A stretch of DNA of 64,000 bases, from assembly GCA_963669155.1 (NCBI GenBank), contig OZ022590.1:2551899-2615898 (forward strand). The letters are read 5' to 3'. This DNA comes from Arbacia lixula. Its lineage: Eukaryota > Echinodermata > Echinoidea > Arbacioida > Arbaciidae. The position numbers and the translations under genes were made by a program. Positions within the stretch are counted from its first letter, which is position 1. Each line of letters starts with the position of its first letter. Below the pieces are notes generated by a model, which made no database searches, was not told where the DNA came from, and worked only from the letters and a program-made list of their open reading frames with translations. Shown here piece after piece: positions 11,206 to 24,900 of the stretch.

Positions 11206-11929
11206 CCTAGCTTTCAGGCTGTTCGTAGATATTTCTAATCTACATGTCGAGAATGGTTAGTCTACGGCAGCTATATTGGTCATGAATTTTGATCAATGGT
11301 ACGTATTTGTTTAAATACATTTGTTTTGCATGCGTGGGAGTATTTTGACGTACTGTCGTTGTTTTGGAGCTGAGAATGGAGCCAAGATACAAACAAGTGT
11401 TATTCGTCATGTGATACCAATTAATAATCGTAATTCAGAAAAAAAAAATTATACCATAGCCTGCTGTTAGTGGCGGATGAGAACCTGCATGCCAGTTTGT
11501 TTGTTTTTATGGCCAGATAACATTGTCCATGATCAAATGAAGTTTGCCCTTGATCAAATCATTAAGTCATTAGAAGATAGTTTACTTAAGTGATACCAGT
11601 TGCATTTTTAAACAGCATATTCTTAACGTGCTTAATGGGGCACTAATTGCGTTGTCGATCATGTTTTATGAGGGAATATGATTCATGAACCTATTTATCT
11701 ACTAGCATTAAAGATATGAGCGTGTTGATAATACTTTTTATCATGTACTTTTGTCTATAATTGTTCATGACCTACGTTGTCTGACCCACAGTCGGTTGGT
11801 AGGCCCCACCCCAACGGATATTGAAGTATTGTTAAAGTTCACGATTGAGTTGTCAGGCCCGGGAAAGGGTACAAGAAGAAATATCATAGGTCACGTGTAA
11901 TACTCTCCACCAATCAGCAGGATGATAAA
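11206..11929. other. intergenic, no gene seen
   Basis: Ordinary AT-rich sequence between the CT-rich block and the hairpin. No exon or repeat family was recognised. Confidence 0.6.
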
Positions 11930-12011
11930 TTGTTAATGAGTGACACTCTACAATACATGTAGAGCAAATTTAAGTTTGCTCTATGTATTGTACAGTGTCA
12001 CTCATTAACAA
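11930..12011. repeat. 82-bp near-perfect palindrome (hairpin)
   Basis: TTGTTAATGAGTGACACT and the bases after it are mirrored, with few mismatches, by 11971-12011 around an AATTT centre. It sits 18 bp from the left end of the Tc1-like transposon. Probably a tiny foldback MITE. Confidence 0.8.
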
Positions 12012-12029
12012 ATGATCATATATAACATA

Positions 12030-13691
12030 CACTGTTGGTCATAAAGGTGGAATATTTTTTTTCACCAAATTTTCACAGAGTAATTATTACCACATGATTT
12101 GAATATGGCATTTATGGTGCATGATAACAACTTTACTTTATTATTCTGCCTTTTACACACGTTTGACAGTGATATTTTACAAGTTTATGTCCTAAGCGAT
12201 GGATGTCATGAGCACAGAACAACAATGACGACAATATACAGTAAATTAAAGGATCATGAGATATTTATTTTCAATCTCTCTCAGTTTTCCAGATGACTTC
12301 TTTTTTGTGATTTCATGGACAAATTTGCATCAAACTTGAGTCATTGTTCTTACTCAGTCACTAGTATCGGGTATGTCCACCCCTGGCACGAACCAGCGCA
12401 TGCAGACGTCGTGGCATGCTGTCCACTAGCTTGTTGATGACGTCAACAGGCATAGCGTCCCATTCTTCCCTCAGAGCATCTGCCAACTCCTGCAGATTTT
12501 GAGGAATGACCTCTCTGTCGTTGATGGCTCGGCCTAGGGCATCCCATGCATGCTCTATGGGGTTCATATCCGGCGAACAAGCTGGCCATGGCAACTGTAC
12601 GACGCCCTCTGCCTCCAGGAATTCCCTTACTGCAGCGGCCCTGTGCGGTCTAGCGTTGTCATCCTGCAGTCGGAAATTGTGCCCATACACTCGTCTTGCA
12701 TATGGAAGACAGTGGAACTCCAAGATATCCCTGTAGGCGGCGGCGTTGACGTTTCCGTCCGGAACCACCAGTGGCGTTTTCCCTCCATAATGGATGCCGG
12801 CCCATATCATCACTGAGCCGCCTCCGCCTTGAGTCGTCTCGTGGATACATTCATCGCGAAGGTTTTCCCCGGCTAATCGACGAACTCGTTGTCTCCCATC
12901 CTTTCGGTCAAGGATGAACCGGCTCTCGTCCGTGAAGACCACATGTTGCCAATGTCCTGGATGAAGCCTTCTGTGCTCCCTAGCCCAAAGAAGACGAGCT
13001 ACTCTGTGGCGAACAGACAGGCGTGGACATTTGGTCAACCGTCGTGCTCGGTAACCATGTTGGAGCAATCTGCGATTAACGGTTGACCGGGAAACGTTGA
13101 TCCCATGATATCTCCTCCACAAGCGACGAAGACGGCTCGTGGGCAATTTCCGGTTTCTGCGGCTGAAATTCAACAGTTGGCGATCATCTCTTCTTGTGGT
13201 CAATCTGGGACGTCCTGGAGATTTCCGTGGCCGCACATTCCCCGCCTCACGTTGACGTTTCAGGATCTTAGAGACTGCACTCTGTGATATCCCTAGGACT
13301 TCTGCGATATCAGTCTGCTTGTAGCCCTCCTGTCGCAGTGCTACCACTCTTTCGCGTATTGCTGTTGCCGTTGGACCAGGCATAGTCCAGGGAACGTCTC
13401 TACCGATTTTTATTTCAAACGGTACAAGGAACTCGAAAAAATGCAACCTTCTTATACACAGTGCTAAATCAGGGAAAGGGACAGAATATCATATGCATAG
13501 GCTTTTATAGTCTACAACAAAAGAATTTATTACGTAATCCAAATTTCTCATGTTATAATGTCACCTGTGTAATGGGGAAACATTATGTAATCACTCAATT
13601 ACCATTTTGTCTACGCGTAGCCTTTCAAATACCAACGAAACTGTCGATTTTTATTCAAAAATATTTTATTCCACCTTTATGACCAACAGTG
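12030..13691 (-). mobile_element. complete Tc1-like transposon, 1662 bp
   Basis: Inverted termini CACTGTTGGTCATAAAGG (12030 onward) are matched by their reverse complement ending at 13691, and the perfect repeat extends to about 25 bp. Both ends are flanked by TA (12028-12029 and 13692-13693), the Tc1/mariner target duplication. One intact transposase frame lies inside on the minus strand. Intact ends plus intact ORF suggest a recent insertion. Confidence 0.95.
12361..13383 (-). CDS. Tc1-like transposase, DD34E, intact
   Basis: The 340-aa frame is uninterrupted from the ATG at 13383; an in-frame ATG at 13446 would add 21 residues. I chose 13383 because MPGPTATAIRERVVALR starts the N-terminal helix-turn-helix in the usual way. 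In order: a paired-like HTH domain (QTDIAEVLGISQSAVSKIL), a GRPR-type basic linker (SPGRPRLTTRR), a second HTH region, then the catalytic domain. The catalytic Asp are in FTDESRF and LQDDNARPH, and the Glu is in SPDMNPIEHAWD. The second Asp and the Glu are separated by 34 residues, hence DD34E. No frameshift or stop is present, so the protein could be active. It cuts and pastes the element at TA dinucleotides. Confidence 0.95.
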   Translation of the reverse strand: MPGPTATAIRERVVALRQEGYKQTDIAEVLGISQSAVSKILKRQREAGNVRPRKSPGRPRLTTRRDDRQLLNFSRRNRKLPTSRLRRLWRRYHGINVSRSTVNRRLLQHGYRARRLTKCPRLSVRHRVARLLWAREHRRLHPGHWQHVVFTDESRFILDRKDGRQRVRRLAGENLRDECIHETTQGGGGSVMIWAGIHYGGKTPLVVPDGNVNAAAYRDILEFHCLPYARRVYGHNFRLQDDNARPHRAAAVREFLEAEGVVQLPWPACSPDMNPIEHAWDALGRAINDREVIPQNLQELADALREEWDAMPVDVINKLVDSMPRRLHALVRARGGHTRY

Positions 13692-13799
13692 TATATATAT
13701 ATATACACACACACAAATATAACATTTAGAGACTTAAAGGCAGGGTGTTCTTTTTGCAGGTCAAAACAATGAAACATTTGTAAAAAGCACGGAAAATGG

Positions 13800-14115
13800 A
13801 AAAAGATACTGCATAGACCATTTCGTAATTACACCATGGTCGGACAATGCACTGAATAAATACTACTATACTGCTCACTGGGGAGCTGGGATTGTTTTTC
13901 ATGAAGTTGTGTTGGATGATAGATGTAAAGACATTTTACCGTGTGCCCGGAACAATAATGGAAGCAGATGAACATGGTGGAATGTTCTTTCACTACGTTC
14001 TCAGAGCTGAATAGCTGTTGCCATATTTGCATGATAATAGATAGAAATGTGGTCGACTATCCAATGAATTCCCATTTTACTCTGTGAGTTGGGAAATTGA
14101 CCTGAGGTCATTTAC
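13800..14115. repeat. dispersed repeat F, copy 1
   Basis: About 300 bp resembling 48985-49330 in the same orientation. Shared landmarks include ATGGTCGGACAAT, AAAGACATTTTAC and AATAATCTGCTCATGCGCA. Function unknown; no coding capacity. Confidence 0.7.
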
Positions 14116-14837
14116 TAAAAGCAATAATCTGCTCATGCGCAATTGCAATTACGAAATGGCTTATTAGAATTTGTCTCCCAATGATGAAAGTGGAAACTGA
14201 CTTCGAATGAAATTATAACGATCACTGGATTTTGAGGAGGTTTAGGGCTGGTCGTCAAACACCTATAGCCTTGCTTGAGACAGGAGACCGCTGTGCGTTA
14301 TGGTCTACACCGGTCCGCACTGCTCTCTCCACAGTGCATGCGTTCAATGAGAGCAATGCCCGCATCTTACGCTGACAGGGACAATACGATTATAAATGTA
14401 GACTATAGTTCTAAGGTAAACAAGGATGGGTTTTCACTTTTCTTGAAAATGCTCGGGAAGCTTTGACTGTGAAGTTAGTGTATACTGCTGATTCCTGCCG
14501 AGTTTCATGAATTTTGCAGATGGAACACTCTGTCTTTAATGAAGAATGTGACATTTTCGTAAATTCTGTCTTCCCGGCAAGATAATTGTGCAAATTTCGT
14601 TTATTTGTACACATTCGTTCTTACTCGCAAAAAGCCTTCACATTAACCAAGCTGAAAAGTATTTTTCCTTGCAAAAACAATTGTATAGAAACATAATTTA
14701 TTTTGATCCACTTAATCATATAAATGAACTGCAACACACTAGTAACATAATACTGTATTGAAACCTTCAATGTGAGGAAATCGATTATGTAACGTACACG
14801 TACAGTCTTACCCCTTTCCCCGCCCCGCCCCTGCCCC

Positions 14838-14906
<69 letters not shown>

Positions 14907-15900
14907 TACACATACACATACACATACTGTACCCTAAAATACTCGCACGATCTTATCTGCTAACGTTACTTTTGCAATTTAATTCTTAACTGAAGTTAAT
15001 TTCTAAAGTGATCGTGTTTTTTTTTTGTGTGTGTCATTTGTTATGTACTCAAGGTCGAGTCCCTCAGAAAGATGTCCTCTCATAAAGTTTAGAACCGCTC
15101 CCCATAGAATCAAGGACGTGTGTGATGTTTTCGAGACTGGTACGAACAAATCACCGCAGAGAACTCTTACTAAGACGTAGAGAACTGACAAATCAAGCAC
15201 TACAAACATGACAAATATGTAAGGAAGAATGAAGGAATTTCTCCCAAAGACCCTACCCTATTTTCCCGGCAGCTCTGCATGAAATAAGCATGTCCATATG
15301 GCCATATTTGAAGAAGAAAATATGAGTTGAATTGTGTTTACTGGCTTCATGAAACGATTGTGCAGTTCTACGCTGATTTGTTCAACCGGCATTCCGAGGG
15401 TGGCTTGGATACACTTGTATCCGTCGCCTGTGCAAATGGAAAACGAGCTTGATGAAAAAATGGTCGGTTGTTTGCGAACTTCTTGAAAGTAAGAAGCTCA
15501 GGTCTGAGTTTAGTTTTAGTCCCAACGATGGGATGATCTACGGTGACTAGATCATGTCGGTTATTGCAGGATCTCATGCGGCAAAGTCCACTGTAAGCAG
15601 AGTATTTTTTTCTGATGAAATATTCAATCAGCATTTGCATGTTCCACAACAAACGTTATATTCACGTCCGTGTCAGTGTGGATATTTAGTTAACTGATAC
15701 GCGCATGCGCATAAGGAGCACACACATTGGTTCTTCTCGCACTTCTACGCACGAAAGTTTCGGGCACTCTGTCGGTAAACAACAAAGAGATTTCTTAGTT
15801 TTCTGATGAAATAGTACAACCGCATTACTACGTTGCTTTTTGATTGAAATAAAAGTGAATGAGGGATTATACATTTTTAAATGTTGGTTCATTTGAAATC
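14116..15900. other. intergenic, no gene seen
   Basis: Contains a CA microsatellite (14839-14925) and otherwise unremarkable sequence leading to the first exon of the oxidase gene. No TATA box was recognised before the ATG at 15908. Confidence 0.6.
14839..14925. repeat. (CA)n microsatellite
   Basis: About 40 CA/TACA units. Confidence 0.95.
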
Positions 15901-15907
15901 GTGAACC

Positions 15908-18900
15908 ATGGAAAGGAACATATTGAGTGTCGTTGTGGCATCCACAATCCTTGCACATGCTTTTGGTAAGTGACTGGCATATTGCTTGATTCGTGGAAAT
16001 ATACTGATGACTTACAATTAACGAGTATTGATTGGGTAGTATATCAATTCGATGCTTTGTCAATTGATAAATTAATTAGTAAATGTGACTACACTTATTA
16101 ATCAACCAATCAGCTTAGTTCATGCAGTGTATTGTTTGTTGAGGAGTTTAACATTTTTAACATCTGTAAAGGGAAAGTACACGCGTAATATTGAGTGTAC
16201 ATGCTGAAAAGTAATATTCTATGTTTTCACTCGTGCTTTTTTTTAAACTTGAAAGTCTTACTCTAACCCGTGTCCTATCACTAACCATTGATTATCGCAT
16301 TTAGTTCTTGAATTTATTGAAGAAATAATGAACATTAGTGTGACATGTTTGTTTCTTGTGACCAAAGATTCATTATCAACAGATAATGGATTTGATTACA
16401 AGAATATCGTATGACTACGTGTTTATTCGTCAGGTAGACGATGTATACAAAATCGAGTCAGAACATTCTTTCGTTTGCTTATCTCTATACCTGCTGGCCT
16501 AATATAAACTTTTGTACGCTATCAAATAAATCATATATACAGTGATATATTGGGTGTTGGCGAGTTATGCTTAACATCTTTAAACGGAAAGCATATACCT
16601 CTATACCCGTTGGCCTAATATTTAGTTCGCTATCCAACAAACCATATTATACAGTGATAATCTTTATCACGCTTAACGCGCTAAAATATCTGCATATGCA
16701 ATCAAAATCGTTCGTTTCGCTGAGGTCATGTCTACGTGCATTAAATGTAAACACCCTACGTCCCAGATCCCTGGTACCACATTATTTGAGAGGAAATAGC
16801 AAATATTGTCACTCAATGTTTGCCTCCACACGAACGTACCAGTTTGGGAGTACTCCCGGGTACTGCAGCACATATAGCGCTGCAGACGTTCTCTAACTAT
16901 TCTGCCCTAGTCTGACAAAAGGAAGCAAGTAATAAAGAGACTTTTCTTGTGAATGAGCAAAATGTATCTGTTACTTGCAATGACATCAGTGCAACACCAG
17001 ATTATGTTAGATTGAATATCTCGCAGCAAGATGAATATTTCTTGTCCAGCTTTTGGCCGTATGTAGGGAATGCTGGGTACAATCTAAGAGTACCAAAAAC
17101 CCAGATTTGAGTGATTTGTCACTCGTTTCCTTTTGTCAGAGTAGGGCAGTATTGTCCTCTGAAAGAACAAAATGTACATAAATTCATAAAATGCATGCTT
17201 CATGTCCATGCTGTCGTCCATCATTATCATTAAAGGGGTAATTTACACTGAAATTATTATGGTTTCAATACAAGGAGACACAAGAAAGAAACATATTACT
17301 GAAGATTTGATGAAAATCGGTAAAAGGAAGAAATCATTTGATTTTACCATTTTTTATTTTGTGACGTCACGTGCGAGGTGCTCTCCTAAATGGTGTTTCC
17401 ATTTTTTTTTTATAGAAAATGTGCAGTTTCTCAAAAAATATGCATCATTTTACTTGTGGATTTCATACACCATTAGAAATCCATTATTTACACACATTAC
17501 TGTACGAAAAAAAAATAATTCCGCTGTCAAAACAGGGGGGGGGGAATAATTTATGGATTTTTTGTTATACACAACGTATAGGAGAGCATCTTTCTTTCCC
17601 TTTCACCAATTTTTGTCAAACCTTCACGAATATGTTTCTTTAATGTGTCTCCTTTTATTGAAACCAAAACAATTTCAGGGGAAATTATTCCTTTACTATG
17701 GTAGGATAGCCATTTTAAAAGAGTTCAGAACCTCGTCATAGATCTGCAGTCTACCCTCACGAAACAACCCCGTTTGATAGCGACCACAGAATACCGAAGT
17801 TTTTGAGCATTATTGTCAAGACAACTTGTTCTAAACAATGCCTTTAGAGCAAGCAGCGGTGATCGCAACGGGGACTGCAATTAGGAATGCCCGACACTAG
17901 CTCAAAAGACAATATCGGACCGCTACACCTCTCACCGGCGCGAGTTTGTTTAGAGCCAATTGTCTTGACAACATGCTCATATGACGACACCACTTCGCAA
18001 CTCTATGGTCTATATTCATAAACCGTATTGCGCTGGGCTGTGCGCTGTTTAGCGGAGCCCTGCTCGACCCAACGCAATACTGCAGTGCGAAGAGTCGTGA
18101 TGTGCGCTATAAAACGGATTATCGTCTCTAGGCTACAGGGACCGCCGGGTTTTTAACGACCCGTCCCAAACCTCCTCCAAATCTAGCGATCAATATAATT
18201 CCGTCTGAAGTCAGTTTCCAGCTTTGATGTTAATTGTTAAAGAGTTCTCATACAATAATTTCTTCCATTTCCCGTGGTATTGAAATAATGCTATTTTTTT
18301 TTTATTCAGCTACTTACCTTTTAGTTTAAAACAGACGCCCATAATACTGATGACTATCACAATGTCCCATGATAACACTACACATGTACATGTTGAAGTA
18401 TTGCTCTGCCACTCAAATTCGTGGTTAAAAACGCACGTTCACGTTTCGTGTAGATTATCTCAATTTATCAGAAGACAATGAATAAAAGTTGACTTAGCTT
18501 ATAATTGTTACGTGTTTTCACCTGGTTAAGAAACAATGATTACTGATAGGAGTGATTCACGTGGGGACAGGTGACTGACACACACGACATGAACTAAACT
18601 TTGGAACGATGAATTGCGCAAAATGTATCACACTATTTGGTGGTTATCACGATAAGTCTGATGCAATAGGGACGGTGTGTGAGTATGGTTTGTGTTTAAC
18701 GGTTGAGACTTGAGCCACTACAGACGAAATGCTACGATAAGTCGAACGACTCTGTGGCTGGCCGAATCGTAAAGAAAATGACGTCATTTTACCAATCGTG
18801 GGCCCTCAACATTGTAGGATCATGTGAAAATGTTGTCGCTTGGGGTGGCCTTTATAAAACGCAATCATACACGAATTAGATTTTAGTGAAATGGCTTTCT

Positions 18901-21900
18901 GTGGTGATTGCACGCTATCCTTACTACTACTGGGTGCTTAAACCTCTTTTCAAAAGTTGAAATTACCAAAGAAATCCCTTTCACTAAAATCCAGCCGGTA
19001 GTAGTAAGGATAGCGTGCTCCATCTGAATGGGGGGGGGGGGGGGGGGGGGGGGACTACTCATGAATATATGAGTCAGATTGAATGAGGGTCTAGGTGTTT
19101 GTTTTCATGTTATCGCGTCTTCATTCATGAACTAAAAATAGCTTGCATGGTTAAGTTGCTTCCCGATAAGCAGTAGATTGCAGGTTCAAATCCTTCTGAT
19201 TCCAATATTTTTTTCTCGCTTGTTTTTTCATATTTACAGAATGAAGCATGCTATCCTTACTGCTACTGGGTGTATGTCTATTTTGTTTTTTAAAAATATA
19301 AATATATATAAAACGAATTGATGATGGGATTAAATGCGTGATTTTCAAATAAACAGGATATTGGATCAACGACCTCGATCATCCATGCGTGCGCGACTGC
19401 GACGCCGCCCCAGGCCCGATGACGTGCAGCTATGACTGGACCATCGAGTCGTACTTCGCCATGTCCCGGGCCTGCTATCAGTGCCCATTCAACATCAACG
19501 ACTGCCACCGGCCCCACTGTGTACCCATGGCTGGGTATGCGAGGCCCATCTATTCTGTGAATAGGAAGGTACCAGGCACGAGCATACAGGTGAATGCACC
19601 ATAGATCTTTTCGGTTTACCCTGAAATGATGCTTGTTTCAATGAAAGCAGACATATGAAAGAAACATATTAATGAAGGTTTCATGTCAATCCGTCAAATG
19701 ATAAGAAAATTATGATCTTTTAAAGACCTGATTTTGAGACGTGCCAGATAAACTGCTGCTGAATGGCATTTATGTGTATTACTTGTAAAGAAAGCACACG
19801 TGGCATACACAATGAGTTGTCAAGATCAGGCTGGACTCAATGGGCCGACTCTAAACCTATGTATACCCAAACCCGATTTTGACACATCCTCCCTATATAA
19901 ATATATACCTCTATCCGTCCCACCAATCTATCCGTTAAACCTCTCTTTGCCGGGCAAAACGCTGCTCTATCATGCAAAAATGTATCAATAGGGCACACAA
20001 AGTTTTATCACCGCGAAAGTATGACCAATGATCAATTCGAGATTCGTGTACAGTACTTACAAGCTCGCATTATATTATCATAGGGTTGCCGTGCGGTCAT
20101 ATAACCATTGTGTTAACGATACACTTGTAATATAGACCACGGTTGTGTTAGGAAGGAGAAACAACTCGAGCATAATATATTGAAACATCTGTATGGATAC
20201 TAAAGCGTGCTAATGAATGTCAAAAGCATTCCACAATCACTACAATGCTTTGATGTCCCATGCGCGGCACCGACATTTAGCTGCTGTCACATTGGAAAGC
20301 AATATCTTTAATTCACTGTTTTGTCTCTGAAAGCTATGTTTCTTATCAAATTTTTTTGCAATTTTCAAGAAAGTTACGGGCAACACGACTAAAGATCCTG
20401 TACTCGGTTTTCTTCTAAATAATTGTTGAATGATGCACAAACGGAGATATAAGATAATATTCTTACTTACACAATAAACAAATTTCTTCACTTTCCGCAG
20501 ATTTCCGCAAATGTGGGATTCAATCATTATCAAAATCATATCTTAAGCTGTTCTTTTTCATTAATAGAGTTTGCGTGCATTTGCGTGTAGCTGAGATATT
20601 TTAGTACAAAAAACTGTTTATTTTTGTTCGCTGATATCTCTTTTCCTCACAAAAGTATTGATGCAATCCAACAGAACTGGACAAGCGAAATAAGACTCTG
20701 CATTTCTTTTGTTCTATCTGAGAAACCGTTGCTACGCAATCCTGTTCGTTATTATTAAAACACCTGAAAAGCACATGCCGAGAAGACATTTTTTTCGGCG
20801 GTACCACGCATGGGTTCAAAGAAAGAAAGTTGTTTCATATCCTTCCATAGCACGTCCCTGTATAGACACAGTCGCGTTGAGGAACACAGGATGAACTGAA
20901 AAACAAACAAACAGTGGTACGTGCTTGAAATACAGATTGATATCGGTATCGTATTGTATTCAAGACGGTAGTTTAAATCTCAAGAGCCAGGCACATTTTT
21001 TTTCTTCATACCGCTATACCCCAGATACAATTGAACTCTGTGAGCAAACATTAACCCGAACGTGCAGCACTCATTTATCGATTTGGGTAGGCCTACTGCC
21101 AGGTGAATTTTCAAAGAGTCAAGTTTTGACAAGTTTCGTTGCAAGTGCATACTGACATGGATACGGCAAATTAGCTTCATGTATAGTCAATATATTTCTG
21201 AGCAGGTTCTATCGATTCGTCAATGCTCCATAGAGTACCGAAGTGGTGTCGTCATATGAGCATGTTGCCAAGACAACTGGTTCTAAACAAAATCGCTTCA
21301 AGGAGAGGTGTACCCGTCCGTTATTGTCGAGCGGGCTAGTGTCAGTCATTCCCAATGAGAGTCTCCGATGCGATCACCGCTGTTGTTCTACCAGCATAGT
21401 ATAGAACCAATTGTTTTGACAATCTACTCAAATGACGTCACACTCTCCATACCGCCTGTAGGAGAAAGTCGTCCAACAATGCACCGCCAGGTGACATCCG
21501 GATTTGTTTTTGCAGTTATGTCCGCCTCCCTTCTGTACGCCACACGCTTCCCCCCCCCCCCCCCCCCCATTAACGCTGATGTGTTCAATTGGAGAACTAA
21601 AAACAATCATAAAACATAGATGTTAATGAAGAGGCTATACATATTTTGTACAGATAGCTCATTCATTTCTGTTTGTCTCGTGAAAAATTTTAGGTCAAAT
21701 CTTTGGCGCCTGAAACTAAGGCTACCAACAAATTTGCTCTACATTTCAGGTAGTTGTGCAACGTTGTTTTTTTAAGTCACCAGAAATGTAATGAGGTATA
21801 CATCTGTGCTGAACTCATTGCACTGCTATAGAGGAATGATAATTACTCTTTTTACTCTTTATACGTTGTCCAGCTGATTTTATATGGATATTTTTGTGAT

Positions 21901-24900
21901 AATAATGTCATTTTTCGACACGCTTTCAGGACTTACCCGATTTTGCTTACACGTGTGCAGCGTAATGTATTAGCACACTAGACCGGGAGGGGGCATGTGT
22001 CTGTGCGGGATATAATGGGAGGATTATTCCTTCTGTGCAGTAAGGTAGAATTAAGATAAGAGTTAATGAATGTGATATTTCTTTGATTTCTCTCAATTCT
22101 GAAGGTTTGCGAGGGTGACACGATCCAGGTGAATGTTCACAACCACCTCCAGAATGGTGAGAGTGAGACAATACACTGGCATGGATTCCACCAACGGGGG
22201 TCGCCCTTCATGGACGGCGTCTCTGCGGTGACGCAATGTGCTATCCCCAGCGGACAAAATTTCACCTATAAATTTACCGCTAATGAACCAGGTGTGCAAA
22301 GTTTTCATCATTATAGATGCTGAAAAATAATTGTTTATCTTAGCTAAATGATGTTATTTTCTTTCTTGTTCACACCTTGTGAGGATATTGGCAAGCACGT
22401 CAAGCTTATCGAAAATTCAATTGTGTACTTGTCAGGGCATTTACTGATAGCACTTCTACTCCGGAATCCATTGGGCCGATGCCGTGTATAGTTCGTCTAC
22501 TGTTCGGCAAAATTCGACAAAATTCGGCAAACTGCGTCGACTTTCCATGCGAGTACCAATTTCAAACATATCTTTCAGGCACGCCCACTCTGGCTCACAT
22601 CGATTGCGACTTGCTTATTTGGTTCGTAGATCGTTCGGCAAACTTCGCCTAATTTCCTTGCAAATTCAAATTTTAAATATATTTTTCAGGCACTCACTGG
22701 TGGCACTCCCACTCCGGCATACATCGGGCCGACGGCTTGTATGGTTCGTTGATCGTTCGGCAAACTTCGGCAGCCGATCCGCATTCGTTTCTGTACGATA
22801 TAGATGACCCGAACCACGTCCTGATCATCGCGGAGTGGTCAAAGGAAACGTCGATAACGATTGCTACAGGTGGCCAACACGGTGTTGCTGTTCAGACAAA
22901 TGATGGCATTTTGATAAATGGACGAGGTATGAAAGCGGATATCTGTTCTTGTTTCCTTGTGTCATGCACCAAAGACCTTAACTACAATGACAGAAAGAGG
23001 GCGCTGAACACCGATACAAAAATTGATATTGGTGCACCTTTCGCAATAAAGCAGCTTGAGCATATACTTTACAATATAATATACTATATGATATACAAGT
23101 ATAATAGGCGTCCAGGTTGGAATAGAACATGTTGTGCGCATGGCGATTTTTTGATGTTCCACTGTAATTCATTTATGACTGTCATGACTGTGAAGAGTGT
23201 GTACTGTCCTTGTGACTAATCATGCTAATGTCGTTTATCGAGCTCGTTTTACCCTTTTGTTTTCTCCAGGAACAAATCAAATTTTAGTTCAAGATGACGG
23301 CTCCACAAGCACGGTTGACCACCACGTGGTGTACGCCGCATCCGGTCTGAGATATCGCTTCCGGGTCGTTGGAGCCGTCAATGACGTCTGTGCCCTAACG
23401 ATAGCTATCGACCAGCACAAACTGAAAATCATCGCTATTGACGGAACGGCCGTAGTCCCGCAGGATGTCGATCGGTTGACCGTTTTCTCTGGCGAGCGTT
23501 ACGATTTTGTTATCAACACTGATCAAAAGGTGGACAGCTACTGGATCCGGGTCAGCGGGGAGTTGGGTTGCTCCCAATATCAGGTTAGGGACCGCCTTTA
23601 GATCAGAATCACTTTCGAATGAAACATATCGAACGGCCACCGCAGGCAACACAATCTCTCCAGTCGTATGACGCTTCGATTGGTTGGATCTCGGACAAAC
23701 GTACGTAACGTCACATTTCCTGTCGTAGGCCCCGTCAACTGCAGAATTGTTGCCACATCGTGTTGTTTAATTGCGGTGGCCTTAAAACCAGGTCCTCGTT
23801 TAGCGGCTACATTCCGAGTAGTATGAACGTGTTTTGTTTCTTTATTAAATCTCAGTTTGCCAAATGTCCTCATGACTAAGAGGGAAATCAAGTAACTGCA
23901 TGTATCGATAACAGAATGAAAGAAGTGAACGTTGTTAACACAGTGTGTTTTACAGATACAACAGACATACACATGACGTTTAATATGCTATCATATTTCC
24001 TACTGTTAGGAGCTTGCCATTTTGAGATACGACGGGGCTAAACGTGGAGTTGATCCGTCACCAGACAATGACATCAGACCGACAGGGAAGGTCCTTAATC
24101 CGCGCGACGCTGTGAGGACTCCGGATTCAATACTTATTGCAGATCTCCAAGATGCCTGTAGGTCCAATATTAATGTAAAGTGTACTTTATTCCTCACTCC
24201 TGCTAGGATACTTATATAGTGCAACCTGCTCTGTGCCCACATGCCTTTAGAGGCCATATTTTCAGTTTTCTTTTAATATTCGTATCGATTGAAATTTGCT
24301 TTAAAATAACTTGCACACAAAGACCACCTGTTCATAAAGACCACATTTCTTGTCCTCCGTGAGCGTATTTTTTGTACACACTGAGATTTAACTGCATTAA
24401 ATATATATTTTATAAATATACATGTATATATTTCGAGCCGAATCTCTGCAGTACACCATGTGAAATCCTTCAAAGGATCACCGGGTTCGTCTTTTCGCCA
24501 TAGCTCTCAAAAGAATTGATCGGAAAGCGAGATGAGAAATCATCCACGATGGTGGAAATCCTTTAAAGGGATAGTTCACCTTGAAGATAAATTGGTTTCA
24601 ATCAAAGCAGAAACATGAAATAAACATGTTAGTGAAGGTTTGACGATAATACGTCCAAGGATAAGAAGGTTAGGATCTTTTATTTTTTTGATATTGTGAC
24701 GTCACGTGCTAGGTGCTCTCCATATGTTGCGTACAAAATGGTTCCATGAATTGTTCTTTTTCTGTTTTGAAAACGGATTTTTTTTTTTATTCGTACATGT
24801 ATGGCTGTAGACTTCATACAAATTAAGCCTCCATCTATTTCCTACATTAACCGTGATGCATCCATTTTAACTCCGACATCTCCGTGTATAGCTACTGCGA

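Noticed and set aside
12506..13287. Plus-strand frames inside the Tc1-like element
   Set aside because: Antisense shadows of the transposase.
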